Below, piece by piece: positions 25,677-35,706 of a stretch of DNA of 49,475 nt. A program made the translations under genes and the position numbers. The stretch spans positions 1 through 49,475 of the forward strand of contig JAKOVA010000200.1 of NCBI GenBank assembly GCA_029782335.1, given 5' to 3'. The first letter of the stretch is position 1, and every line of letters starts with the position of its first letter. The stretch is from Actinomycetes bacterium (GTDB taxonomy: Bacteria; Actinomycetota; Acidimicrobiia; Acidimicrobiales; Microtrichaceae). The notes below the pieces were generated by a model. It did not search any database. It was not told the DNA's origin and saw only the letters and a list, made by a program, of their open reading frames with translations.

Positions 25677-27239
25677 TCAGAGTTGGATCGGCCGGACGAT
25701 GTCGCTGTAGCCCGCGAGCGCGCCGACCAACACCATGACGATCACCACGACGTAGGCGACCGGCAGGAGCTTCGCGGCGTCGACCAGATACCGCCGGCGA
25801 TCCCGGCGGAACAGTTCGCGGATCCGTTCGTAGCAGGCGACGGCGACGTGACCGCCGTCGAAGGGCGGCAGGGGAATCAGGTTGATCACCCCGATCACGA
25901 TGTTGACCCCGGCCATGAAGGCGAGGAACGAGCGCAAGTCGGTCAGCTGGTTGCCGATTCCGACGATGCCGATGATCGACACCGGGCGTTCCATGCTCGC
26001 CCGGCTGGCGGCCTGGGCTGCGGAGCGGCTCGCCGGGGTTGGCCGGGCATCAACGGCATCGGTCTGGGGCTGGACCGTCTCGCGGGCGAAGTTCGCGAGG
26101 TTGACGGGATTGAAGACCTTGCCGATGCCGACGACGGTCATACCCATCGTCGTGCCAACCGTGCGCACCGTCGAGCCTGCTGCGCCGAGCACACCGACCG
26201 GCTCGGTCTCGATCTCCTGGCCGACCCCGAGGAACCCGACGGGGCTGACGGCGCCAACCGCGCTGCCGAGATCGACCGATGTCGTCGCCGATTCGCCGTG
26301 ACGGACGTAGTCGACTCGGACCACGCCGTCCTTCGAGGCGCGCGCCGCGTCGGCGAGGCGATCCAGGCCGCTGATCTGCACCCCGTTGAGCGAAACGATC
26401 CGATCGCCGTCTCGAAGCCCGGCCTGGTACGCGAGGTTCGGAGTGCGTGCGTCACCGACCGAGTTGATCCGCACCTCGCCCTCGGACGCCCCAAAGGTGA
26501 GATCTTCACCGACCGTGCCGATGATCGCCGCCTTGGCGCCCAACCTCGTCGTCAGCGTGATCGAGCGGCCGTCTCGCTCCACGGTCAACGGCACCGACTC
26601 GTCGGGGTGTCGGCGGACCTCACGGGACATCTCCTCGAAGGTCGAGACCTTCACGCCATCGACCGAGGTGATCCGGTCACCCTTGCGGACCCCTGCGAGT
26701 TGCGCGGCGCTCCCCGGTGTTGTCTCTGACACCGCCCACGTCGTCGCGTCGTGCCGACCGTAGAAGGCGAGCGCCGAGAAGGTCAGCAGGATCGCGAGAA
26801 CGAAGTGCATCGCGGAGCCGGCGACGGCGACGCCGAGCCGATCCAAGAAGCTCGCCTGACGGTACGTTCGATCCTCATCACCGGGGTCGACCTCGTCGAT
26901 GTTGTTCATCCCGATGATGCGCACGTACGCGCCTGCCGGAATCGCCTTGACCCCGTACTCGACCTCGCCGCGGCGGAACGACCAGATCCGCGGGCCGAAC
27001 CCGATGAAGAACTCGGTCACCTTCATCCCGGCGCGTCGAGCCATCACGAAGTGACCCAACTCGTGCAGGAAGATCATCAACACGACGGCGAGAATGATCA
27101 CGAGCAGGCGCCATCCCTGCCACACGCCTACCGCCGCGAGGGCGGCGAGCAGGATCACGAGACGGAGGGGGCTGACCCCCGGCTCTTCGGCCGGCGTGGG
27201 CTCAGGCGCCGCGACCGTTTCAACGACCAGGTCACTCAT
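25677..27239 (-). CDS. rseP: RseP/Rip1-type site-2 intramembrane metalloprotease
   Basis: Cleaves membrane anti-sigma factors and leftover signal peptides inside the membrane. 520 residues: membrane helix with zinc motif HELGHFVMA, FFIGFGPRIWSFRRGEVEYGVKAIPAGAYVRI, then two PDZ domains (SAAQLAGVRKGDRITSVDGV and AYQAGLRDGDRIVSLNGV), and the second active-site motif INLIPLPPFDGGHV before the last helix. ATG 27239 overlaps the dxr stop as ATGA. An N-terminal extension of about 30 residues (VVETVAAPEPTPAEEP) precedes the first helix. M50 family membership is certain; the substrate is not. Confidence 0.95.
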   Translation of the reverse strand: MSDLVVETVAAPEPTPAEEPGVSPLRLVILLAALAAVGVWQGWRLLVIILAVVLMIFLHELGHFVMARRAGMKVTEFFIGFGPRIWSFRRGEVEYGVKAIPAGAYVRIIGMNNIDEVDPGDEDRTYRQASFLDRLGVAVAGSAMHFVLAILLTFSALAFYGRHDATTWAVSETTPGSAAQLAGVRKGDRITSVDGVKVSTFEEMSREVRRHPDESVPLTVERDGRSITLTTRLGAKAAIIGTVGEDLTFGASEGEVRINSVGDARTPNLAYQAGLRDGDRIVSLNGVQISGLDRLADAARASKDGVVRVDYVRHGESATTSVDLGSAVGAVSPVGFLGVGQEIETEPVGVLGAAGSTVRTVGTTMGMTVVGIGKVFNPVNLANFARETVQPQTDAVDARPTPASRSAAQAASRASMERPVSIIGIVGIGNQLTDLRSFLAFMAGVNIVIGVINLIPLPPFDGGHVAVACYERIRELFRRDRRRYLVDAAKLLPVAYVVVIVMVLVGALAGYSDIVRPIQL

Positions 27240-28384
27240 GCCGCGAGCAACTCCCGTGCGACACGCCGGCCTGCGGCGTCTGCTTCGAGTACCGCCTCGA
27301 CCGAATCGGCGGGTGTCTCGTCCCAACGGTCGAGCGTCGCCTCGTTCAGCTCCGCGATGCGATGCCAGGGAATCGCTCCGTCGAGGAACGCCGCCACGTT
27401 CACCTCGTTCGCGGCCGACAGCCAGGCGGGAGCAGTCTGGCCGCACCGCCCCGCTGCGATCGCCAGATCGAGGCATCGGAATGCGGCCCGATCCGGTGGT
27501 TCAAAGTCAAGCTGCATTGCGGTCGTCCAGTTGAGGGTGCCGAACGGCACGTCGAGGCGGGCGGGATACGCGAGGGCGTAACCGATCGGGAGGCGCATGT
27601 CCGGATGGGAAAGCTGCGCGATCGTCGCCCCGTCGCGGAAGGTGACCATGGAATGCACGATCGACTGTGGATGCACCGTGACCGCGATGTCGTCGTAGTC
27701 GATGCCGAACAGCTCATGGGCTTCGATCACCTCGAGGCCCTTGTTCATCAACGTCGAGCTGTCGACCGTGATCTTGGGGCCCATCGACCAGGTGGGGTGT
27801 GCCAGCGCGTCGCTCACCGTCACCGACGCCAACTCGTCGCGGCTCCGGCCGCGGAACGGGCCTCCGCTCGCCGTGAGCACCAACTCGGCCACCTCGCGGC
27901 TCGGCACCCCGGCGCGGAGGCACTGATGCAACGCGCAGTGCTCGCTGTCGACGGGGATCAACTCGGCACCGGGGGTCGAGCGGAACGGCGCGACCACCGG
28001 TCCCGCCGCAATCAGCGACTCCTTGTTTGCAAGCGCGAGGCGGCGTCCCGACTCGAGCGCAGCGATGGTCACGCCGAGCCCCGCGAAGCCGACCACCCCG
28101 TTGACGACGATCTCGGCCTCACGCGCCACCGCAGCAAGCGCATCGGGGCCGACTTCGAGGCGCATGCCCGCGGGGAGCAGTTCTTTGAGTTCCGACGCGC
28201 GAGCCGTGTCGGCAATGGCGACGACCTCGGGTGTGAACTCGGCCGCTTGGGCTGCGAGCAGCTCAACGCTGGAATTGGCGCCGAGCGCCACGACCTCGAA
28301 GGCGTCGGGGCGTTCCGAGACGATCTCCAGGGTCTGACGGCCGATCGACCCCGTCGATCCCAGCACCGCAACCCGAGTCGCCAC
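27236..28384 (-). CDS. dxr: 1-deoxy-D-xylulose 5-phosphate reductoisomerase
   Basis: First committed step of the MEP pathway. NADPH motif VAVLGSTGSIGRQTLE at the N-terminus, ANKESL, VDSEHCALHQCL (the usual serine/alanine at the position after His is Cys here), LTASGGPFRG, HPTWSMGPKITVDSSTLMNKGLEVIEA and HPQSIVHSMV. 382 residues. GTG start with no Shine-Dalgarno sequence; TATCCT lies six bases upstream, so the transcript may be leaderless and dxr, rseP and ispG may form a unit separate from cdsA. Confidence 0.98.
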   Translation of the reverse strand: MATRVAVLGSTGSIGRQTLEIVSERPDAFEVVALGANSSVELLAAQAAEFTPEVVAIADTARASELKELLPAGMRLEVGPDALAAVAREAEIVVNGVVGFAGLGVTIAALESGRRLALANKESLIAAGPVVAPFRSTPGAELIPVDSEHCALHQCLRAGVPSREVAELVLTASGGPFRGRSRDELASVTVSDALAHPTWSMGPKITVDSSTLMNKGLEVIEAHELFGIDYDDIAVTVHPQSIVHSMVTFRDGATIAQLSHPDMRLPIGYALAYPARLDVPFGTLNWTTAMQLDFEPPDRAAFRCLDLAIAAGRCGQTAPAWLSAANEVNVAAFLDGAIPWHRIAELNEATLDRWDETPADSVEAVLEADAAGRRVARELLAA

Positions 28385-28390
28385 GGCGGC

Positions 28391-28396
28391 AGGATA
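28391..28396 (-). promoter_or_regulatory. candidate leaderless-type -10 element of dxr
   Basis: TATCCT on the minus strand, six bases before the dxr GTG, is a good match to TATAAT-like elements and no ribosome-binding site lies between. No clear -35 is seen. Confidence 0.4.
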
Positions 28397-28442
28397 CCGT
28401 CCGAATCGAGACGATCCCCCGCACCCCGGCGACGTGTGACCC

Positions 28443-29981
28443 CTAAAAAGGGCTCACCTCCAGGAGATGTGCCATGACCCAGGCCATCGGGAGAACGAAG
28501 AGGAACCCGTCGAAGCGGTCGAGCACTCCGCCATGGCCCGGCAGCAGGTTGCCCATGTCCTTGACCTTGAGATCGCGCTTGATCATCGATTCGCACAGGT
28601 CGCCCGCCGGCGCGGCGATCGCACAGAACAGGCAGAACGGGAACGCCCGAGCGAACTCAGTGCCGATCGGGTGAACACCTCCCCCCAGGAACATGAGGAT
28701 CAGGAAGGGGATGAACAGCGCCGCCGCGAACCCGCCGAAAAGCCCCTCGAAGGTCTTATTGGGGCTGGTGGGAGACAGTGCGGAATGACCGAAGATCCGC
28801 CCGATCGCGTACGCCCCGACGTCGTAGCAGACCGTGACGAGCACCGCGGCCCACAGCACGCCGATACCGGGGTTGGACTTGAGGTCACCGGCGCGCTCCG
28901 CTGCACGGCCGACCCCGAGCAGCAACGAAGCGAAGGAACCCAGACCGCCGATCCACCCGACCGCGAGCAACGTGACGCCGAGGTTGCCGACCGCACCGGG
29001 TGCCTTCTCCACCCAGAAGAACCACAACATCGATGCGATCACCGTCAGCAGGATGACGATCGGATACCCGTAGACCGGGTCGAACACCGGCGCGATCGCG
29101 AACGACGCGACCGCCACCATGCCGAGAAAGCTCGCCGGCTTGTAGCCGGCGGCCGTCAGCGTCGTCAGGAGTTCCTTCACGCACAGGGTGAGGATCACCG
29201 CGATCAGCACCGCCGTGGGGATCGCCCCGAACGAGAAGCAGATCGCGCCGATTGCGAGCAGGGCCACCCCGACGCCGATCGCAGCCGGCAGGTCGCGGCC
29301 CGCTCCCCGCGAGCCCGTGGGTGGCTCATCGGTCCCGCGGCCACGAGGGTTCGGCCGACGAACGGCGGTCCGGGCGGCTGCCCGACGTGTGGAGGGAATC
29401 AGCGGCGCTTCGTCCCCGTAGCCGCTCGTCACAGCGTCGAAGTCGTCATCAAAGAAGTCGGTACCACCACCGGGGTGCTCATCGAGTGCGCCGAGCCGGG
29501 GGCCGCTATCGACCAGATCGCTGAAGTCGTCGTCGAGGTCGCTGGGTTCGTCACGCCAGCGCGGGCCCGACAGACCGCTCCAGCTCTCGGCCTGGTCGTC
29601 GCCCTCCGCGATCACGACGTGGGGAACTTGCCCGGTCGGCGGATCGGAATAGTGCGGGAGCTCGAACGATTCGAGGTCCGCGGTCTCAGCTCGCTCGCCG
29701 GCGTCGTCCGCTTCGTCAGCAGGCGGCGGCTCGTCTGCACGAACGATCGGAACCGCACCGAACGACGACGGGTCGCGGGACGTGATCGAGCTCGGGAACC
29801 GCAGCACCGGCCGATCATCGTCGGCGTCCGAGTCGGCGTCGTCGCCGTGATCGGAGGATTCGGCCCGGCCGCGTCCGCGACGGGCGGCGACTTCCGACGC
29901 CTCATGGGCGCCGATGATCCGCACGCCCTCCGTGCGAGGGAGCTCTGGTTCGACCGGCTGGTCGTCGTCCTCGTGATCCAT
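28443..29981 (-). CDS. cdsA: phosphatidate cytidylyltransferase with long acidic N-terminal extension
   Basis: Makes CDP-diacylglycerol from phosphatidate and CTP in the membrane. The C-terminal 280 residues are a standard enzyme with about eight membrane helices and the full family signature (SMIKRDLKVKDMGN followed by LLPGHGGVLDRFD). The first 220 residues or so are not part of the family: they are rich in Asp/Glu/Ser/Pro (for example DDADSDADDDRP and DLDDDFSDLVD) and look disordered and cytoplasmic, becoming basic just before the first helix. 512 residues against the usual 260-300. ATG 29981 lies six bases after the frr stop. A later start near the first helix would drop the extension but has no better signal. 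Confidence 0.93.
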   Translation of the reverse strand: MDHEDDDQPVEPELPRTEGVRIIGAHEASEVAARRGRGRAESSDHGDDADSDADDDRPVLRFPSSITSRDPSSFGAVPIVRADEPPPADEADDAGERAETADLESFELPHYSDPPTGQVPHVVIAEGDDQAESWSGLSGPRWRDEPSDLDDDFSDLVDSGPRLGALDEHPGGGTDFFDDDFDAVTSGYGDEAPLIPSTRRAAARTAVRRPNPRGRGTDEPPTGSRGAGRDLPAAIGVGVALLAIGAICFSFGAIPTAVLIAVILTLCVKELLTTLTAAGYKPASFLGMVAVASFAIAPVFDPVYGYPIVILLTVIASMLWFFWVEKAPGAVGNLGVTLLAVGWIGGLGSFASLLLGVGRAAERAGDLKSNPGIGVLWAAVLVTVCYDVGAYAIGRIFGHSALSPTSPNKTFEGLFGGFAAALFIPFLILMFLGGGVHPIGTEFARAFPFCLFCAIAAPAGDLCESMIKRDLKVKDMGNLLPGHGGVLDRFDGFLFVLPMAWVMAHLLEVSPF

Positions 29982-29986
29982 CGGCG

Positions 29987-30556
29987 TCAGCCTTCCATCA
30001 GCTCGGTGGTCTTGGTTTCGAGGGCCGCCTCGATCTCTGCCTCATACCGCTTCGTGAGCTTGTCCAGCTCCGCCTCGGCACGGTGCAGTTCGTCCTCGCC
30101 GATGTCACCGTCTTTCTCGAGTCCCTCGAGGTCTTTGCGGGAATCGCGACGGGCGCTGCGGATCGCGTTGCGGCCGTCCTCCGCCTTCTGGCGAACCATT
30201 CGCACGAACTCCTTCCGGCGATCCTCGGTCAACGGCGGGAAGGACAGACGAATCGCGGCTCCGTCGTTGGAGGGGTTCAAACCGAGGTTCGCGTCACGAA
30301 TCGACTTCTCGATGGCCGACATCGCGCCCTTGTCGAACGGAGAGATGACCAGCATCCGTGCCTCGGGCACGGAGAAGCTCGCCATCTGCTGCAGCGGAAC
30401 CACCGCCCCGTAGTACTCCACCGGCAGCTTCTCGACGAGGCCGGGGTTGGCCCGACCGCTTCGCACACCGGCGAACTCCTGACGCGTGTGGGCAACGGCC
30501 TTCGCCATCCGCTCTTCGGCCTCCAGACGCACCGCCTCGATCAGCTCGTCGGTCAT
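29987..30556 (-). CDS. frr: ribosome recycling factor
   Basis: Splits post-termination ribosomes with EF-G. 189 residues: VRSGRANPGLVEKLPVEYYG, IRDANLGLNPSNDGAAIRL, FPPLTEDRRKEFVR and the C-terminal helical arm. ATG 30556 is preceded by GGAA and, further off, GGAGG. It follows pyrH by about 100 bases and is followed by cdsA. Confidence 0.97.
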   Translation of the reverse strand: MTDELIEAVRLEAEERMAKAVAHTRQEFAGVRSGRANPGLVEKLPVEYYGAVVPLQQMASFSVPEARMLVISPFDKGAMSAIEKSIRDANLGLNPSNDGAAIRLSFPPLTEDRRKEFVRMVRQKAEDGRNAIRSARRDSRKDLEGLEKDGDIGEDELHRAEAELDKLTKRYEAEIEAALETKTTELMEG

Positions 30557-30658
30557 GGCTGGTTCCGTGCCTCCGTGGTCCGTGTTCCGTGGATCGGTCG
30601 ATGCTGCCACAGTCGGGCGTCCCGAGCGCGCCACATGGGCCGCGATCGAGCTCGGCCC

Positions 30659-32184
<1,526 letters not shown>

Positions 32185-32231
32185 CGATTCGGTACTCCTG
32201 CGGTGAGTTCGGGGTGGTTGTGGAACGGGGC

Positions 32232-33149
32232 TCAGTCGGTAGTCGGCGCGGCATCCGCCTCGGCGGCCGGAGCTTCGGCGGCCGGGGCATCGGCGCTCGC
32301 TGCCCGCTCGTCGGCGGCGCGTGCGGTGGCCGCGGCGACGCGGGCTTCCCGCTCGGCTGCGGCGAGGGACGCCTGGCGGCGGGCCTCAGCCTGCTCACGG
32401 TGCTTCTCGGCCTCCTCTTCCGCCGTGCGGGGACGAGGGGGTTCGTAGCCGAGACGCTTCGAGCGGATGAGACGGCCTTCTTCGACCGCCTCGCAGATGA
32501 CACGCGCCATGAGGCTGCCGGAGCGGATGGCGTCGTCGTTGCCGGGGATCACGTACTGGATCAGATCGGGGTCGCAGTTCGTGTCGACCACCGCGACGAT
32601 CGGCAGGCCCAGCTTGTTGGCTTCGGTGACCGCGATGTCTTCCTTCTTCGTGTCGAGCACGAACACGGCGTCGGGAAGCTTGTCGAGATTCCGGATGCCA
32701 CCGAGGTTGCGCTCCAGCTTCTCGAGCTCGCGCCCGAGCAGCAGCGCTTCCTTCTTGGGCATGATGTCGAACTCGCCGGAGTCCCGCATGCGCTGGTACT
32801 CCTTCATCTTGCCGACACGCTTGGAGATCGTCTCGAAGTTGGTCAGCATGCCGCCGAGCCAGCGCTGGTTCACGTAGGGCATCCCGCACTTCTCGGCGTA
32901 TCCCTGCACGCTGTCCTGCGCCTGACGCTTGGTCCCGATGAACAGGATGGTTCCGCCCTCTGCGACGAGATCCCGAACGTAGGTGTAGGCGGTCTCGATC
33001 CGTGCGAGCGTCTGGCGGAGATCGATGATGTAGATCCCGTTGTGCTCACCGTGGATGAAGCGCTTCATCTTCGGGTTCCAGCGACGGGTCTGGTGTCCGA
33101 AGTGGACCCCTGCGTCGAGAAGCTGCTTCATGGTCACGACTGCGGCCAT
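32232..33149 (-). CDS. rpsB: 30S ribosomal protein S2
   Basis: Small-subunit protein. 305 residues; [44 protein letters not shown] and [20 protein letters not shown] are family signatures. A C-terminal tail of about 70 residues is made of Ala, Glu and Arg and then Ala/Pro ([16 protein letters not shown]); such Ala-rich tails are common in actinobacterial S2. ATG 33149 with AGGTG upstream. Confidence 0.98.
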   Translation of the reverse strand: MAAVVTMKQLLDAGVHFGHQTRRWNPKMKRFIHGEHNGIYIIDLRQTLARIETAYTYVRDLVAEGGTILFIGTKRQAQDSVQGYAEKCGMPYVNQRWLGGMLTNFETISKRVGKMKEYQRMRDSGEFDIMPKKEALLLGRELEKLERNLGGIRNLDKLPDAVFVLDTKKEDIAVTEANKLGLPIVAVVDTNCDPDLIQYVIPGNDDAIRSGSLMARVICEAVEEGRLIRSKRLGYEPPRPRTAEEEAEKHREQAEARRQASLAAAEREARVAAATARAADERAASADAPAAEAPAAEADAAPTTD

Positions 33150-33248
33150 GGTGAATCACCTGTCCTTCGGTTGCTCGGGCCCGGACCGACGCGCCGCGAG
33201 GCGACCGAGGGTGCGATCCGGGAGGGGTACAACGGCCACGATGCCGTT

Positions 33249-33265
33249 GGGCCGAATTTCGGCCC
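33249..33265 (-). terminator. hairpin between the LytM-like gene and rpsB
   Basis: GGGCCGAA and TTCGGCCC pair around a single base (in practice a six-pair stem with a five-base loop) just after the stop of the LytM-like gene. There is no T-run, so it could be a terminator or part of the rpsB leader; a TAAAGT at 33276-33271 could be an rpsB -10 element. Confidence 0.3.
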
Positions 33266-33273
33266 GTGGCACT

Positions 33274-33867
33274 TTAGCGGCCCTCGGAGCCGCAGACGTA
33301 GCCCGCGGGGAGCGCTGCGCCGACACAGACAAGGCGCGCGCGCAGCCGACCGAAGAGCAGGGCGGGATCGAGGTATCGATCACCGCGTCGGACCCCGAAG
33401 TGCACCACGTCGAGGGCGAAGCCGACGATCGCGCCGCGCGACACGTGCTCGCCACGTCGGACGGTCGTCGAGTTCAGCCAGGAATACGTGGTTCGTAGCC
33501 CGTCGGGATGATCAAGGCTCACCACCTTGGGGCCACCGACCTGGCCGGCGAATGCCACGACGCCATCACCGGCGGCCCGCACCGGCCGACCCGCAACACC
33601 CCGGTACTCCCACCCTCGGTTCCCCGGACCGTAGGGTGACGTGGGCGGCCGGAAGCGGTCGGCGACGGGGCCCGGCAGCGGCGGCCGGTACCGACTCGAA
33701 GGGGCTCGGCGCCCGCCGTCGTCGACGGAGGTGTCACCACTCGGGCCGGCCACGCGCGCCGCAACAGGCTGCGCTCCGAGCGGCACCGCCGCGGCGAGGA
33801 CGGTGACGATGGTGGCGGTGGCGATGGCCATGGCCACCACGCGGCCCAGTGCTCTCCGGCGAGACAT
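33274..33867 (-). CDS. M23/LytM-like secreted protein, degenerate metal site
   Basis: 197 residues with a signal peptide (hydrophobic stretch to about residue 37) and a LytM fold domain: PYGPGNRGWEY, GRPVRAAGDGVVAFAGQVGG, VVSLDHPDGLRTTY, RRGEHVSRGAIVGF and VVHFGVRRGDRYLDP. In active M23 enzymes zinc is bound by HxxxD and HxH. Here the first site reads N83-R-G-W-E87 and the last V154-V-H156, so at least two ligands are replaced and only one histidine is left. It is therefore probably a non-catalytic peptidoglycan or partner-binding domain. A LytM protein next to rpsB is a conserved actinobacterial arrangement. Confidence 0.85.
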   Translation of the reverse strand: MSRRRALGRVVAMAIATATIVTVLAAAVPLGAQPVAARVAGPSGDTSVDDGGRRAPSSRYRPPLPGPVADRFRPPTSPYGPGNRGWEYRGVAGRPVRAAGDGVVAFAGQVGGPKVVSLDHPDGLRTTYSWLNSTTVRRGEHVSRGAIVGFALDVVHFGVRRGDRYLDPALLFGRLRARLVCVGAALPAGYVCGSEGR

Positions 33868-33958
33868 CTGCGTTCCCCAATCGTGGTGGAGTGTTCGGGG
33901 AAGGCGTCGTGAGGTGGACTCAGGTGGGCCAGGGAGCGGCCACCCGAGCGGGGAACCG

Positions 33959-34747
33959 CTAGACCGGCTCGCGTTCGAGGCCGGCGAGGCGGTGGCGAAG
34001 CTGCAACACCGCCTTCGTGTGGATCTGACAGACCCGGGACTCGGTGACGCTGAGCACCTTGCCGATCTCCTGCAAGGTCAGGTTCTCGTAGTAGTAGAGC
34101 GTCAGGACGATCTTCTCGCGCTCGGGCATCGTGTTGATCGCCTGAGCGAGCATCTGGCGAAGCTCCGCCACCTCGAAGGCGCCCATGGGGCCGTGACTCC
34201 CATCGGCGATGGTGTCGCCAAGGGTGAGCGTCTCTCCCCGATCACCACCGGCAACGAGGATCTCGTCGAGCGCGGCGAGGCCGACGGTCGAGATCTGCGA
34301 GAGGGTCTGTTGGAACTGCTGGTCGGTCCAACCGAGTTCGGCCGCCAGCTCCTCGTCGGTCGGGCTGCGATGGAACCGCGCCTCGAGCTTCGCGAAGGCG
34401 CGCTCGATGGAGCGGACCTTCGCACGAACCGATCGCGGGACCCAGTCGATCGAACGCAGCTCGTCGAGGATCGCGCCTTTGATCCGGCTGATCGCGTAGG
34501 TCTCGAACTTGAAGCCGCGTCCGGGTTCGAACTTGTCGATCGCGTCGATCAGCCCGAACATGCCGTAGCTCACCAGGTCGGCCTGCTCCACGTTCTGGGG
34601 GAGGCCAACCGCGACCCGACTCGCCACGTACTTCACGAGGGGTGAGTAGTGGAGAATCAGGGCATCGCGGATCTCCGGATCGGGTTCCGCACCCTTGTAG
34701 CGCTCCCACAGGACGGAGATGTCGTGATCGTTCGCGGATACCGCCAT
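33959..34747 (-). CDS. whiG: RNA polymerase sigma factor, WhiG/FliA family
   Basis: 262 residues. Region 2 (LILHYSPLVKYVASRVA, DLVSYGMFGLIDAIDKFEPGRGFKFETYAISRIKG without interruption), region 3 (SVRAKVRSIERAFAKLEARF) and region 4 with the helix-turn-helix LTLQEIGKVLSVTESRVCQIH. This matches the WhiG/FliA type that directs sporulation or motility genes in other bacteria and is usually held by an anti-sigma factor. ATG 34747 has GAGGG seven bases upstream inside the end of xerC; the two genes are two bases apart. Whether this organism is motile or sporulating cannot be told here; the symbol is by family and position. Confidence 0.88.
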   Translation of the reverse strand: MAVSANDHDISVLWERYKGAEPDPEIRDALILHYSPLVKYVASRVAVGLPQNVEQADLVSYGMFGLIDAIDKFEPGRGFKFETYAISRIKGAILDELRSIDWVPRSVRAKVRSIERAFAKLEARFHRSPTDEELAAELGWTDQQFQQTLSQISTVGLAALDEILVAGGDRGETLTLGDTIADGSHGPMGAFEVAELRQMLAQAINTMPEREKIVLTLYYYENLTLQEIGKVLSVTESRVCQIHTKAVLQLRHRLAGLEREPV

Positions 34748-34749
34748 GG

Positions 34750-35628
34750 TCAAGCCCTCGGGTGGGTCGATGCGTGGACGTTTCGCAGGCGCTCGCGCGA
34801 GACGTGGGTGTAGATCTGTGTCGTCGCCACATCCGTGTGGCCCAAAAGCTCCTGCACCACCCTCAAGTCGGCACCACCGTCGAGAAGATGAGTCGCGAAG
34901 GTGTGTCGGAGCGCATGAGGGTGTGTCGGGACGGGCGCGCGTCGATCCACGATGCGTCGAACGTCGCGCGGCGACAGCGGACGACCCCGCGCGTTCACGA
35001 AGAGGGCATCGCCGCTTTCGAGACCCGCCATGGCCGGACGGCCCTCCCGCAACCAGCGTTGCATCGCCTGTTGCGCCATCGGCGTGACCGGCACCCGCCG
35101 CTGTCGCGAGCCCTTGCCGGTGACGGTGATCCACTGCGAGGAGCGCTCCGAGCCCACGTCGCAGGTTCGCAGTCCCGCCAACTCGCTGACACGAAGTCCG
35201 GATCCGTACAGCAACTCGAGCACCGAGTCGTCGCGGAGGCGTCGGGGCGCGCCGGCGTCTGGTGTTGGACCCTCGTCGAGCAACTGATGGACCTCGTCGT
35301 GACGAAGCACCCGCGGCAGCTTCGCGGGACCGCGAGGTGCCTGGAGTCCGATCGTCGGATCGGAGGCGACGAGTCCTCGACGGAGCGCCCAGAGGAAATA
35401 CCGGCGCAAGACCGCCCGCCGGCGCCTGATCGTCGCCGCTGTCGCACCCGCGACGATCATCCGTGCGAGGTGATCCCGCAACGCTCGTCGATCCACGGAA
35501 CCCGGCTCGGAAATGCCGTGGTCGGCCATCTCTTCGACGAAGCGGCAGAGCTCTCGGGAGTACCCGTCGCGCGATGACGTCGCGAGGCCGACGAGCGCGG
35601 CATCGAACGCTGCAAGTTCCCAGCTCAT
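34750..35628 (-). CDS. xerC: tyrosine recombinase XerC
   Basis: Resolves chromosome dimers at dif with XerD. 292 residues with an N-terminal SAM-like DNA-binding domain and a catalytic domain carrying Arg in [12 protein letters not shown], Lys in [25 protein letters not shown] in [16 protein letters not shown] and the nucleophile Tyr in that last motif. ATG 35628. Position beside dprA and whiG is the standard actinobacterial one, which favours the housekeeping XerC over a mobile integrase. Confidence 0.94.
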   Translation of the reverse strand: MSWELAAFDAALVGLATSSRDGYSRELCRFVEEMADHGISEPGSVDRRALRDHLARMIVAGATAATIRRRRAVLRRYFLWALRRGLVASDPTIGLQAPRGPAKLPRVLRHDEVHQLLDEGPTPDAGAPRRLRDDSVLELLYGSGLRVSELAGLRTCDVGSERSSQWITVTGKGSRQRRVPVTPMAQQAMQRWLREGRPAMAGLESGDALFVNARGRPLSPRDVRRIVDRRAPVPTHPHALRHTFATHLLDGGADLRVVQELLGHTDVATTQIYTHVSRERLRNVHASTHPRA

Positions 35629-35706
35629 GCAACGTTCGACCGTACCACCTACATCGCGCGGTAAGCGAGTGGAAGAGCACTCTTCGTGAGGATTGGGACG
35701 GCCTGC

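Noticed and set aside
34750..35628. Tyrosine recombinase as a mark of a mobile element
   Set aside because: Position between whiG and dprA and normal composition fit the housekeeping XerC; no attachment repeats or phage genes nearby.
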